Virus record (IMG/VR): IMGVR_UViG_3300032224_001676
Span: 1-64,000 of that record
Source of the DNA: a virus
DNA length: 64,000 nt
Direction: 5' to 3' (one strand)
The position numbers and the translations under genes were made by a program. The notes under the pieces are model-generated. The model was not told the DNA's origin. It saw only the letters and a list, made by a program, of their open reading frames with translations, and searched no databases. Position 1 is the stretch's first letter. Every line of letters starts with the position of its first letter. Shown piece by piece: positions 30,488-39,061 of this stretch.

Positions 30488-31784
30488 TAGTTTGTAATTT
30501 AGGTAGTTCTATCTTTTTTAGTTGAGGTAATTTTAACTCTGCTTGTTTTGGAAAATCAGGTATATTTTTAGTTAAAATTTCATCTAATTTGTCTTTCATT
30601 TTATCCCAACTAAATTCATTTTTATTTTTGTATGCTTGGCGTTTAGCACCATCAACATAATTTTTATAGTTTTCAAATATATCTTTAACTCGAGCTCCCA
30701 TTTGACCTTGTTCTACTGAGAACCAATTTGCTTCTTTTAGCAGCATATGGTTAGCAGCACTTGGATGAACTTGAGTTAAAGTACCTGGTAACATTGTAGT
30801 GAATTCTGGGTTTAAGAAATCTGTATGTCCGCTCCAATTAGTTGTTATAATTGGTTTTTTAGTTAAGCTAAATTCAAGTAATGGTCTTCCAAATCCTTCA
30901 CCTTTAGTTAGATTAATCATTGTTTTTATTTTATTATGATTATATAACTCATTCATTTCACTATCACTAAATTCTCCATGTAAAACATAAATGTTAGGTA
31001 AGTCTGTTGAATTAACTGTTTTTTTAATAGCTGTTATTCTTTTTAAAATCTCATCTCGATCCATATAAGATGATCCTACTTGACAAGTTTTTAAGATTAA
31101 TGCTGGTTTATTTTTCTTGTTTTTAAATATCTCATAAAACGCTTTAATTAGTAAACCTACATTTTTTCTATCTTCACCTAAGTCACCATTAATCCAGTGA
31201 CCAACAAACAAATAAGCAAATGATTCTGGGATGTTAGTTATTTCTGGGAATGAATCTACTCTTTGTTCTTCAAGATATTTGTAAATGTCTGTATTAGCAC
31301 CTTCGAATAATACCTCAATTGGTTTTTGTATTTTAATTTCTTCAATTGGTTGATTAGTTCTTTGATCTACTTTTTGTATAATAGTTTCAAGGAATGTTTT
31401 TTTCGAATGATTAGATGATACTAAAGTTAAATCCATTCTATTAATACCTTCAATCCAATCTCCGGGAGATATAGTTGTTTCAATACCTGCTGTTACTCCA
31501 ATGTTATATTTTCCAATTGGTTGGAATTCATTTGGTACTGTAATCTGCATCCAGATTTCAGGTTGTTTAGGTAATTGAGGTTGATCTAAAATATGATTAT
31601 TTAAGAATGTCCATTCTGGATTTTCCTCAATAAATCCCCAAGGTGTCTCTCCCCAACGTTGTGGGAGAATTTTAACATCATACTTATCAGTAGCTATAAT
31701 AGCTTTAACTAAATCTCTACTACGCGCTCCATATCCTGCATAGCAGTCTATAGGACAAGATATTATAAATAACGGTTTGTTCAT
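30480..31784 (-). CDS. GT-B glycosyltransferase, family 1/4-like (434 aa)
   Basis: Starts 'LFIISCPIDCYAGYGARSRDLVKAI', the acceptor-domain glycine loop. The nucleotide domain shows 'AYLFVGHWI...DRKNVGLLIKAFYEIF', 'LKTCQVG', 'MINLTKGEGFGRPLLEFSLTKKPII', where EGFGRPLLE is the E-x7-E donor motif. A lysine- and proline-rich tail follows. It probably works with the next GT in the same operon. Confidence 0.85.
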   Translation of the reverse strand: MNKPLFIISCPIDCYAGYGARSRDLVKAIIATDKYDVKILPQRWGETPWGFIEENPEWTFLNNHILDQPQLPKQPEIWMQITVPNEFQPIGKYNIGVTAGIETTISPGDWIEGINRMDLTLVSSNHSKKTFLETIIQKVDQRTNQPIEEIKIQKPIEVLFEGANTDIYKYLEEQRVDSFPEITNIPESFAYLFVGHWINGDLGEDRKNVGLLIKAFYEIFKNKKNKPALILKTCQVGSSYMDRDEILKRITAIKKTVNSTDLPNIYVLHGEFSDSEMNELYNHNKIKTMINLTKGEGFGRPLLEFSLTKKPIITTNWSGHTDFLNPEFTTMLPGTLTQVHPSAANHMLLKEANWFSVEQGQMGARVKDIFENYKNYVDGAKRQAYKNKNEFSWDKMKDKLDEILTKNIPDFPKQAELKLPQLKKIELPKLQTNG

Positions 31785-31786
31785 GA

Positions 31787-33229
31787 TTAATATAACAATT
31801 TATGATTAGCAACTTTTTCTTTATATTCATTAGCATTTACAAATTCATATTTTTCTCTTGGTTTCCAAGTTGAAAATAATTCATCTAATGCTTCAATAAC
31901 TCTAGCACCCATTCTTTCACCTGTGAATCCTGCTTCCTCACTTAGAGCCCATTCACGACCTTTTAATCCTAATGCTTTTCTTTTTTCTTTACCTAAATTA
32001 TAGACATTCATGATTTGTTCAGCTGCGTCTTCAGAGTTGCACCTGTCATCCCAAATGTAAGGTGTTGGGATAGAACCTTGAATTGATCTGTTAGTTGGGT
32101 ATACTGGAAACGCCCATTCACCATGTTCTTTAATAGTACCATTATGGTTTGAAGGAAAATCAGCGTCAAAATCAATCCATTTTCCTTTTTTACTAAAGCG
32201 CATTTGATCTTGCATTCCACCTGTCACATTAGCTATAATTGGATTTCCTACTAATATAGCCTCAGTTAAACTTAATCCCCATCCTTCATTAGATGTTAAT
32301 AAGATTTGAGCATCAGTACAATTGTATAACCAATTCATACGATCTGGGTCCATTCTTTGTTCTGAGAAAAATATATTGTATTGTTCTCCTGTTAAGAATA
32401 ATTCTCGAACAGCTTCTAAGTCAGTACCATTATCATCCATAACATTAGTATGTAATACAAAAGCACATTTTTTAGCTTGTTCAATAGGTAATTGATCAAT
32501 AAAGTATCTGTATGCTAATAATGTATCAGGTATTTGTTTTCTTCTAATGTTTCTAGAGTTAAAGAATAAAACAAAATCAAATTCTTTACCTTTAAATAAT
32601 TGTTTTTTAAAATCTAAAAACTCTTTATATTGAGGATAAGATTCATCAATAGGTTTAAAAATATCATGGTTCAAACCATGGGGTACATATTTAAGTATTT
32701 TATCACCTACTTTATCATCTAATACTAATTCATTAATGTTTTTAGTTTGTTTAGAAATAGCTAATAATGCATCGCATGATTCATAAAATGCTTTATTATA
32801 GTGAGGAGCAGGATAATCATCCCAAATGTTTAGATATACAATTGGTATTTTTCTTCTAATCTCATTTTCAATTTGAAACAACCAAGCAAAATATCTTGGA
32901 TCAGTGATCAAGAAAATAGCGTCTGGTTTTTCTAATTTAATAAGAGCACGAATAAGATTAGTATCACCGTATCCATTAGTTGGATATAATACAACTGAGG
33001 CATCTTCTAAGCCTGTGTTTGTATTAGTGTCTTGAGATAAATCTAATCGTTTACCTTGTTCTGGGTGGTTAATGGCTCCACCTATGTTTACCCAATTAAA
33101 ATGTTGAACAGTATTAAGTACCATTTCTCTAGCTACTGTAGCTACTCCTGAATGTACTCTAAGGTCGTCACAAATTAATAAGATTTTTTTCCTCTCATTT
33201 TGAGGCAAGTAAGCAAAACTTGAATTCAT
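31787..33229 (-). CDS. GT-B glycosyltransferase, family 1/4-like (480 aa)
   Basis: 'KILLICDDLRVHSGVATVAREMV' with the acceptor-domain glycine, 'KYVPHGLNHDIFKPI', 'FVLFFNSRNIRRKQIPDTLLAYR' and the donor motif 'EGWGLSLTEAILVGNPIIAN'. A full two-domain enzyme. It is first in the glycan block, following the promoter at 33245-33276. Confidence 0.88.
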   Translation of the reverse strand: MNSSFAYLPQNERKKILLICDDLRVHSGVATVAREMVLNTVQHFNWVNIGGAINHPEQGKRLDLSQDTNTNTGLEDASVVLYPTNGYGDTNLIRALIKLEKPDAIFLITDPRYFAWLFQIENEIRRKIPIVYLNIWDDYPAPHYNKAFYESCDALLAISKQTKNINELVLDDKVGDKILKYVPHGLNHDIFKPIDESYPQYKEFLDFKKQLFKGKEFDFVLFFNSRNIRRKQIPDTLLAYRYFIDQLPIEQAKKCAFVLHTNVMDDNGTDLEAVRELFLTGEQYNIFFSEQRMDPDRMNWLYNCTDAQILLTSNEGWGLSLTEAILVGNPIIANVTGGMQDQMRFSKKGKWIDFDADFPSNHNGTIKEHGEWAFPVYPTNRSIQGSIPTPYIWDDRCNSEDAAEQIMNVYNLGKEKRKALGLKGREWALSEEAGFTGERMGARVIEALDELFSTWKPREKYEFVNANEYKEKVANHKLLY

Positions 33230-33244
33230 ATTATAGATTTTATT

Positions 33245-33276
33245 TTAATATAACAATTTATTCTGACTTATCCAAA
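33245..33276 (-). promoter_or_regulatory. phage promoter, TTTGG-N19-TATATTAA
   Basis: TTTGG (33272-33276), 19 bp, TATATTAA (33245-33252). It overlaps the end of the ribbon-helix-helix gene and lies 15 nt before the first glycosyltransferase, so it is a candidate main promoter for the 14.6-kb glycan block. Confidence 0.6.
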
Positions 33277-33455
33277 TTTAAATTTAAATGGTTGTGAACT
33301 TTTTTACGAAAGTCTTCATCAGTAAGATATAAATGGATAGTTCGATCTGCTAGTTTTTGAAAACTAAATTTTCTTTTAACGCATTCTATTCTAAATTCTT
33401 CAAATAGATCGCTTTGGATTTTAACACTAGTTAGTGTCATATCTTTTTTACTCAT
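33258..33455 (-). CDS. ribbon-helix-helix-like protein (65 aa)
   Basis: 'MTLTSVKIQSDLFEEFRIECVKRKFSFQKLADRTIHLYL' has the strand-helix-helix order of MetJ/Arc-type DNA-binding proteins, where TSVKI would be the DNA-reading strand. It may be a repressor, for example of the adjacent glycan promoter, which overlaps its own coding end. That link is an inference. Confidence 0.6.
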   Translation of the reverse strand: MSKKDMTLTSVKIQSDLFEEFRIECVKRKFSFQKLADRTIHLYLTDEDFRKKVHNHLNLNLDKSE

Positions 33456-33503
33456 AGCTTTTATTTTTATGTCCTATATAAATATATACAGATTCAAAAA
33501 TAA

Positions 33504-34439
33504 TTACTTTGAGCATAAATCTGCTTTATCGTTAAACGGACAATACTTACAATTATCACTTGGAGTGATAGGATGAGTGGTGTTTTTATATTCTCCTGTT
33601 AATGTAAAACATTCTTCTATAAATTTAGTCATTGAATCAACTGCTTTCTTAGTTTTAATTTTACCACTAGCAGGAGTAAATATTTGGATTCTACTTTGAG
33701 GGAATTCACTCTCTTCCCATATTTTTCTTTTTAATATAAAAAACTCTACTTCAATATTGTCTTCAGGGATACCAAATTGTTTACTATAATAATGTTTATA
33801 GAATATAATTTGGAATTGTTTGTCCTCATCTTTTTTAGCTTTATCATTCCAACCCCGTGTAGATGTTTTAAAATCGTATATTTTTAATATATTTTCATCT
33901 TGATTATACATTACCAAGTCAATATAACCTTTCAATATAATGTTTTTATAACGCTCATCTGGGCGTATAGACAATGGTAGTTCACATCCTACTAAATGCC
34001 AACTTTTCTTACTAAAATGCCCACCTTTTTTCTTTTTAAAGAAATTTAAGATATTCATTCCATCATCAAAAAACTCTCTCATTTCTGTAGGAGCACTAAA
34101 ATGAGTAGATTTATTAGCTTTATATTCTTTTAAGTATGTTTCTCTAAAAGCGTTTTCAAAATACTCCTCTATATCAATACGATCAGCAGCCGCGGCACTT
34201 TCTTCATACATTACTGTTAAATAATTTTGAAGTGTCTCATGTATGGCTGTTCCGAACACAGTATGGATTGTAGGAGTATAAACTTGAAGTCCATCTTTAT
34301 ACATCAACTCCCATTTGTGGGGACATTGTTTCCAAATAGCATATTGGGAATAAGAAATGGATTTTTGATAAGAATAATCTATTTCCAAAGGAGTAAATTG
34401 TCTTATCTCTTTAATTATTTGCGGAACCTTTTTAGTCAA
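33504..34439 (-). CDS. PD-(D/E)XK nuclease with four-cysteine cluster (311 aa)
   Basis: RecB/AddB/Cas4-type nuclease domain: 'GTAIHETLQ' (motif with catalytic H), 'GYIDLVM' (D), 'LKIYDFKTS' (D-x-K) and 'KQFQIIFY' (QxxxY). One cysteine sits near the N-terminus (KQCPHKWEL) and three near the end (CKYCPFNDKADLC), the arrangement that binds a 4Fe-4S cluster in AddB- and Cas4-like enzymes. It probably processes DNA ends in replication or recombination. It lies upstream of the glycan block. Confidence 0.8.
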   Translation of the reverse strand: MTKKVPQIIKEIRQFTPLEIDYSYQKSISYSQYAIWKQCPHKWELMYKDGLQVYTPTIHTVFGTAIHETLQNYLTVMYEESAAAADRIDIEEYFENAFRETYLKEYKANKSTHFSAPTEMREFFDDGMNILNFFKKKKGGHFSKKSWHLVGCELPLSIRPDERYKNIILKGYIDLVMYNQDENILKIYDFKTSTRGWNDKAKKDEDKQFQIIFYKHYYSKQFGIPEDNIEVEFFILKRKIWEESEFPQSRIQIFTPASGKIKTKKAVDSMTKFIEECFTLTGEYKNTTHPITPSDNCKYCPFNDKADLCSK

Positions 34440-34442
34440 AAC

Positions 34443-34697
34443 TTATTTTTTATACTTGTTACGAATAGCTTCTCCTAACTCAGCATTGTTAGGATACTTT
34501 TGAATTATTTTTTGAATCTCAGGAATGATAGACATTTCTTTTTTAACATACTGAGCTGCGTCTAACAATTCTTCATATAAATGATTCATGTAATCATCTT
34601 TATTGTTTTGATCTAAAGTGGTATTGTATTTTTTTATACCACGCTCACTTCTAGATTTAAGATCTTCAATAACTGCTTCTGTAATTTTGTCCTTCAT
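34443..34697 (-). CDS. conserved phage protein, RGxKKYxTTL family (84 aa)
   Basis: 'VIEDLKSRSERGIKKYNTTL' with 'MNHLYEELLDAAQYVKKEM' is a very common short phage protein, all-helical, resembling a MazG-like half (E-x2-DAA). Function is unproven. Its start overlaps the clamp-loader small subunit. Confidence 0.65.
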   Translation of the reverse strand: MKDKITEAVIEDLKSRSERGIKKYNTTLDQNNKDDYMNHLYEELLDAAQYVKKEMSIIPEIQKIIQKYPNNAELGEAIRNKYKK

Positions 34698-35104
34698 TTT
34701 AATAACTTTTTTTGTTCTTTGTCTTCTACACCTAATTTAGTAAGGACACTCTTTACTCCAGATTCTCTTAATATATCAATGTATTCTTCAGCTTCACCTA
34801 GTGAGCATTCAAAATAGTTAGCAACATGTTTAAGCAATGATTCTTGCTTTTTCTTTTTAGAGGATTTGATGTATTTAAGGAACATATTCTTTTTAGGTAT
34901 CATATATAAATATATATTATATATTTTCTTCTTATCAGAATATGGAAAAGTTTGCACTAAATTTACGAATTCTATATACTCAGGGTTCATACTGAGGAAG
35001 CGATGCGTCATATAAGGATTAAATGTCGCTTGTTCTTCCTCAGTAAATGATTCCCATTTTGATTTATTATAGGTAATTTCCTTTAACCAATCAAATATTG
35101 TCAT
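34694..35104 (-). CDS. clamp loader small subunit, gp62-like (136 aa)
   Basis: Partner of the gp44-type ATPase in loading the sliding clamp. 'IFDWLKEITYNKSKWESFTEEEQATFNPYMTHRFLSMNPEYIEFVNLVQTF' is the family's N-terminal signature. The remainder is basic and helical. Somewhat shorter than T4 gp62 (187 aa). It overlaps the gene at 35091 by 14 nt, in the clamp-loader operon. Confidence 0.8.
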   Translation of the reverse strand: MTIFDWLKEITYNKSKWESFTEEEQATFNPYMTHRFLSMNPEYIEFVNLVQTFPYSDKKKIYNIYLYMIPKKNMFLKYIKSSKKKKQESLLKHVANYFECSLGEAEEYIDILRESGVKSVLTKLGVEDKEQKKLLK

Positions 35105-35336
35105 ACTCTTCTCTAACTTCTTTAGGTAACAACTCTAACAATACTTTTCCTGTTACCACATCATAGAAACATGGAATAGGCATAATAGCGTCTTCTGTTG
35201 TACCTGCTACAAATTTAGATACTTTACGTAAAATTACTCCTTCAGCAAACACATGATTACCTTCAGGTGAAGTCATAGGAGTTGTACTCTTAATGTCAAC
35301 GTTGACATTTGGGTTTTGGGGTTGTTGTTTATTCAT
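35091..35336 (-). CDS. conserved T4-like phage protein (81 aa)
   Basis: 'VNVDIKSTTPMTSPEGNHVFAEGVILRKVSKFVAGTTEDAIMPIPCF' resembles a small replication-cluster protein of marine T4-like phages that often carries a zinc ribbon; here the cysteine pairs are absent (only one Cys). No known function. It sits between the two clamp-loader genes. Confidence 0.55.
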   Translation of the reverse strand: MNKQQPQNPNVNVDIKSTTPMTSPEGNHVFAEGVILRKVSKFVAGTTEDAIMPIPCFYDVVTGKVLLELLPKEVREEYDNI

Positions 35337-35341
35337 TTTAT

Positions 35342-36274
35342 TTATTGATTAATTATTTTTAAAACTGAGGCTAATAAAGCCATTACATTGATTTCTTTAT
35401 CAATTCTAAAATTAGCATGGTACATATAATTTTCTATTTCAATAACAATCATTGCTTTTGCTAGATCATTATTACCATACTCATCTAAACTATCATATAG
35501 GAATCTATAAACATCTTCAAAATCATCTAAATTACTATCAGCAAGTATTTGTCTAATATTTTTAAAACTAGATTTAGTTGGAGTTTTAAGTTCCTTTAAT
35601 AAAGCATCTTTATAACCACCTGTTAATACTGTTTTGTCTATTTTAAGAAAACTATTTGCTTCTCCATGAATAGTATTTACTTGACAAGTATTAAGTATTT
35701 TTCTAACATCTGGGTAATGTTTGTTAACTACTAAAACTAGATCTTCTAATGTGTAATGAATATCCTCTTTATCTAAAATAGAAGCAATATGTTTTGCTAC
35801 TTCTTTTTTAGATGGAGGTGTAATTTTTAATACTTGGCATCGTGATTGGAGTGGATCAATAACGCGTTCAAGATAATTGCATGTCAGTATAAATCGAGTA
35901 GTGAGAGAATATGTTTCAATAATATTTCGAAGTGAAGCTTGTGCTTGTATAGTTAAGAAATCAGCTTCATCTAAAATAATAATCTTGATAGGTTTAAACG
36001 AAGCACTTGAAGCGAAACCTTGAACTTTATCTCTAATAGTATCAATACCTCTTTCATCTGACGCATTAATATAGAGATAATCGCAGTTAAAATTATTTAC
36101 AATTAATTTAGCTAATGTTGTTTTACCTGTTCCTGGTGTTCCATACAATAGTAAATTTTGTAAATCGTTTTTTTCAATATATTGGGCAACAATAGATTTT
36201 AATTGCTCATTACTAATATAGTCTTCTAATGTTTTAGATCTATATTTTTCTACAAATAAACTATTTTCTTTCAT
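35342..36274 (-). CDS. clamp loader ATPase, gp44/RFC-like (310 aa)
   Basis: AAA+ ATPase that opens the sliding clamp. Walker A 'LLYGTPGTGKTTLAK' (near 42), Walker B 'IIILDEADFLT', sensor 1 'TRFILTCNY' and the arginine-finger SRC motif ('PLQSRCQVLK'). Length near T4 gp44 (319 aa). The promoter -7 box lies 6 nt before the ATG, so the mRNA may lack a leader. Confidence 0.93.
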   Translation of the reverse strand: MKENSLFVEKYRSKTLEDYISNEQLKSIVAQYIEKNDLQNLLLYGTPGTGKTTLAKLIVNNFNCDYLYINASDERGIDTIRDKVQGFASSASFKPIKIIILDEADFLTIQAQASLRNIIETYSLTTRFILTCNYLERVIDPLQSRCQVLKITPPSKKEVAKHIASILDKEDIHYTLEDLVLVVNKHYPDVRKILNTCQVNTIHGEANSFLKIDKTVLTGGYKDALLKELKTPTKSSFKNIRQILADSNLDDFEDVYRFLYDSLDEYGNNDLAKAMIVIEIENYMYHANFRIDKEINVMALLASVLKIINQ

Positions 36275-36280
36275 ATGATA

Positions 36281-36312
36281 TAAAGATAATAAAAAATGGC
36301 TCGAAGGCCAAA
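36281..36312 (-). promoter_or_regulatory. phage promoter, TTTGG-N19-TATCTTTA, fused to a terminator
   Basis: TTTGG (36308-36312), 19 bp, TATCTTTA (36281-36288). The spacer holds a short hairpin plus T6 (36291-36310). It drives the clamp-loader operon, with the ATG only 6 nt from the -7 box. Confidence 0.75.
36291..36310 (-). terminator. short intrinsic terminator in a promoter spacer
   Basis: On the minus strand, TGGCC (36310-36306) pairs with GGCCA's equivalent AGCCA (36301-36297), four Watson-Crick pairs plus one wobble, loop TTCG, followed by TTTTTT. It ends the operon starting upstream (GroEL to 36319). Confidence 0.55.
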
Positions 36313-36318
36313 TTTTAT

Positions 36319-36591
36319 TTAATAATCTCCATACATGTTAAATTTCTTTGGAGGGGGAGGTGGTGGTGGTGGAGTTTTTTCAACTACTTTATGACCAATA
36401 AGATATAATTCACCCTTTATAGGTGATAATCTAAAATCATACGTTTGCCCAGTTTCTTGAAAATAACCCTCTAATGCTTCAGTTAATGAAGGATACACAT
36501 AATTAGGATCAATAAGAAGCACCCAGTTATCACCGGGTGCTTTCCTATTAGCGATCAATATTAGTTCTTCTTTAGTTTCTAGTTCTGACAT
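36319..36591 (-). CDS. hypothetical protein with polyproline tract (90 aa)
   Basis: Unrecognised. A compact alpha/beta region ('ANRKAPGDNWVLLIDPNYVYPSLTEALEGYFQE'), then eight prolines in a row near residue 77 and a short tail KKFNMYGDY. The polyproline suggests a linker or a binding stretch. Translation coupled to the preceding gene by a 20-nt overlap. Confidence 0.6.
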   Translation of the reverse strand: MSELETKEELILIANRKAPGDNWVLLIDPNYVYPSLTEALEGYFQETGQTYDFRLSPIKGELYLIGHKVVEKTPPPPPPPPKKFNMYGDY

Positions 36592-36766
36592 ATTGTTCTT
36601 TTAATAATGCTACTAATCTATCTAAGCCTATGTTCATATTATAATCTTCAGTACTTAAACTAACATATATTGATTCCGAGCCTGGGATGTAATGTATGTT
36701 AGAAATTGTATAAGTCTCTAAATCTATTTCGATTGTTTTACCAATTAAGCTAACTGCGTCTAACAT
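36572..36766 (-). CDS. hypothetical protein (64 aa)
   Basis: Small beta-rich protein, 'LIGKTIEIDLETYTISNIHYIPGSESIYVSLSTED', possibly an SH3-like barrel. Starts at the stop of groEL (one-base overlap), so it is read on the same transcript. No function known. Confidence 0.55.
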   Translation of the reverse strand: MLDAVSLIGKTIEIDLETYTISNIHYIPGSESIYVSLSTEDYNMNIGLDRLVALLKEQYVRTRN

Positions 36767-38382
36767 TAAAACATTCCTCCCATGTTAGCCATGTTATTGT
36801 CTTGTTTGTTATCTTCAGGCTTATCTACAATAGTACATTCTGTCAATAAAATTGTTCCTGCTACTGACGCTGCGTTTTCAATTGCTGTGCGAGTAACTTT
36901 AGTTGGATCAATAATACCTGCTTCTTTCATGTCAACAAATGCCTCTGTTTTAAGATTATATCCTTTCCAATTATCCATTCCATCTAACTTATTAATCAGA
37001 TAATAAGCTTCTTGTTCTGTAAGACCAGCGTTAGTAAGAATTTTCATAAATGGAGCGCTACATGCTTTATATACAATTCTACCCCCTACTGATTCGCGGT
37101 TTGAGATTGCTTCACGAGCATATAATAATGCTGCTCCGCCACCTGGTACAATACCTTCTTCAATTGCAGCTTTAGTAGCTTGAAGTGCATCGTCAACACG
37201 ATCTTTCTTTTCTTTAACTTCAGTTTCAGTATTTCCACCTACATGAACAATTGCTACTCCTCCGATAAATTTCGCGAGTCTTTCTTGTAGTTTTTCTTGT
37301 TCGAAAGGTGTTTTTGTTTTTTCGATTTGGAGCTGTAACTCTTCAATACGTGTTTGTATTCGTTCAGATTCTCCTCTTCCGTCAACAATGGTTGTTTCAT
37401 CTTTTGTTATCGTTATTACTCTGGCTTCGCCAAACCAATCCCAGTTAAATTTATCAAGTTTCATACCTTTTTCAGTACTAAATACTTGACCACCAGTTAG
37501 AATGGCAATGTCTTCTAAAATTAATTTCCTACGATCTCCAAAGTCAGGTGCTTTAACTGCGCATACTTTAATTGTACCTCTCATTTTGTTTACAATTAAT
37601 GTAGCTAACGCTTCACCTTCAAGATCTTCAGCGATTATAAACAATGGTCTGTTTTGAGCAGATACACCTTCTAAAATCGGTAATAAATCTTTAACTTGAG
37701 TTAATCGCTTATCAGCAATAAGTATCATAGGATTTTCTAAAACACAACTCATTGAGTTATTATCTGTTACAAAGTAATGAGATTTGTAACCACGATCAAA
37801 TTGCATTCCTTCTACTGTTTCAAGATAAGTTTCGCCTGATTTAGATTCTTCAATATGAACTACACCTTCTCTTCCTACTTTACTCATAGCAGTAGCTATC
37901 AATTTTCCTACTTCAGGGTCATTATTTGCTGAAATAGTTGCTACTTGTTCAAGTTGTTCTTCAGAGCTAATATCTTGAGATATGTTTCTGCGTAGTTCAT
38001 TAACTACTTCTTTAACTGCAGCATCTATATTACGTTTAATTTCTACTGCGTTTACTCCGTTACTTAAATGTGTTAAACCTTCTTTAACCATTTCTTGAGC
38101 TAACAAAGTAGATGTTGTTGTTCCATCTCCTGCATTATCAGCTGTTTTAATAGCTGCTTGCTTAACCATTTGAACACCTAATTCTTCAATTGGGTCTTCA
38201 AGTTCAATACTTTTTGCTACAGTAACTCCATCTTTTGTAGATGCTGGGTAGTCTCCAGGTTTAGAAATTACTACGTTACGACCATTAGGGCCTAATGTTG
38301 ATGTAACTGCGTTTGCTAATTTGTCAATCCCGTTAACTAATTTTTTTCTTGCTTCGGGTCCGAATTCAATAATTTTACTCAT
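36766..38382 (-). CDS. groEL: chaperonin GroEL (538 aa)
   Basis: Full-length chaperonin. 'TLGPNGRNVVI', 'DGVTVAKSIEL' and 'NAGDGTTTSTLLAQ' form the ATP site, 'VDDALQATKAAIEEGIVPGGGAAL' carries the catalytic aspartate, and the C-terminus ends in a GGM-type tail (MGGMF). It folds phage or host proteins with the GroES encoded 5 nt upstream. It lies within the replication region. Nothing suggests inactivation. Confidence 0.97.
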   Translation of the reverse strand: MSKIIEFGPEARKKLVNGIDKLANAVTSTLGPNGRNVVISKPGDYPASTKDGVTVAKSIELEDPIEELGVQMVKQAAIKTADNAGDGTTTSTLLAQEMVKEGLTHLSNGVNAVEIKRNIDAAVKEVVNELRRNISQDISSEEQLEQVATISANNDPEVGKLIATAMSKVGREGVVHIEESKSGETYLETVEGMQFDRGYKSHYFVTDNNSMSCVLENPMILIADKRLTQVKDLLPILEGVSAQNRPLFIIAEDLEGEALATLIVNKMRGTIKVCAVKAPDFGDRRKLILEDIAILTGGQVFSTEKGMKLDKFNWDWFGEARVITITKDETTIVDGRGESERIQTRIEELQLQIEKTKTPFEQEKLQERLAKFIGGVAIVHVGGNTETEVKEKKDRVDDALQATKAAIEEGIVPGGGAALLYAREAISNRESVGGRIVYKACSAPFMKILTNAGLTEQEAYYLINKLDGMDNWKGYNLKTEAFVDMKEAGIIDPTKVTRTAIENAASVAGTILLTECTIVDKPEDNKQDNNMANMGGMF

Positions 38383-38387
38383 AATTT

Positions 38388-38681
38388 TTAATCTTCAATA
38401 ATTGCTAAAATTTGGTTTTCTGGTATTGTATAATATTCTTCTCCTTCAAAATCGATTTTTGAAGGGCCTGCTAGTGGTAAGATAACTTTTTGTCCTACTT
38501 TTAATATTGTAGGCACAAATGTTCCTGTTACTGAATAATATCCTTCGCCAATTGATACGATTGTTCCTTTTAGTACCTTTTCTTTTCCTAGGTCTGGTAC
38601 TACAATAGACCCATACATTGATTCTTCCTCTTCTTGAGGTTTAACGATCACTGCGTTGAACGTTGCTGTTAATTTACTCAT
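38388..38681 (-). CDS. groES: co-chaperonin GroES (97 aa)
   Basis: The lid of the GroEL chamber. 'FNAVIVKPQEEEESMYGSIVVPDLGKEKVLKGTIVSIGEGYYSVTGTF' shows the mobile loop region and 'VGQKVILPLAG...IDFEGEEYYTIPENQILAI' the C-terminal beta strands of GroES. Size typical. Its ATG overlaps the stop of the upstream gene. Confidence 0.93.
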   Translation of the reverse strand: MSKLTATFNAVIVKPQEEEESMYGSIVVPDLGKEKVLKGTIVSIGEGYYSVTGTFVPTILKVGQKVILPLAGPSKIDFEGEEYYTIPENQILAIIED

Positions 38682-38983
38682 ATTGTAATTGATAGTTTTT
38701 GATTAAATTCTTCTTGAATATCAGTCCATTCTTTTATATACTCTTGAAGTGAGTTAAAATCTTTTTTCTTATGGACTTTCATTTGAGCTACACTTTTTAG
38801 CGCTGCATCTAGTTTACCGAAGTGACCCCATGATTTAACATATGTTTTATTAGGTGACTCGGATGATGTTACGTTTTCATAAACGGTGTAACAATAATGA
38901 TCTTTACCTATAAAATAAGGTTCTAGAACTTCATCTCTAATTGTACTTGTGCCAGATTGGGCTTCTTGTTTTTCTTGACTCAT
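38678..38983 (-). CDS. conserved phage protein (101 aa)
   Basis: 'EPYFIGKDHYCYTVYENV...GKTYVKSWGHFGKLDAALKSVA'-like pattern of a small protein often found near chaperonin or replication genes in Bacteroidetes phages. Soluble, alpha/beta. Function unknown. First gene after the promoter at 38998-39029, coupled to GroES by a 4-nt overlap. Confidence 0.6.
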   Translation of the reverse strand: MSQEKQEAQSGTSTIRDEVLEPYFIGKDHYCYTVYENVTSSESPNKTYVKSWGHFGKLDAALKSVAQMKVHKKKDFNSLQEYIKEWTDIQEEFNQKLSITI

Positions 38984-38997
38984 AACTTGTTTTTATG

Positions 38998-39029
38998 TAA
39001 ATATAATAATCTATTTTATTATATCCAAA
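38998..39029 (-). promoter_or_regulatory. phage promoter, TTTGG-N19-TATATTTA
   Basis: TTTGG (39025-39029), 19 bp, TATATTTA (38998-39005), then CATAAAAAC. It drives the operon of the 101-aa protein, GroES, GroEL and the two following small genes. Confidence 0.7.
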
Positions 39030-39061
39030 TTTAAATGTAACTTTATTATAAATATATAATA

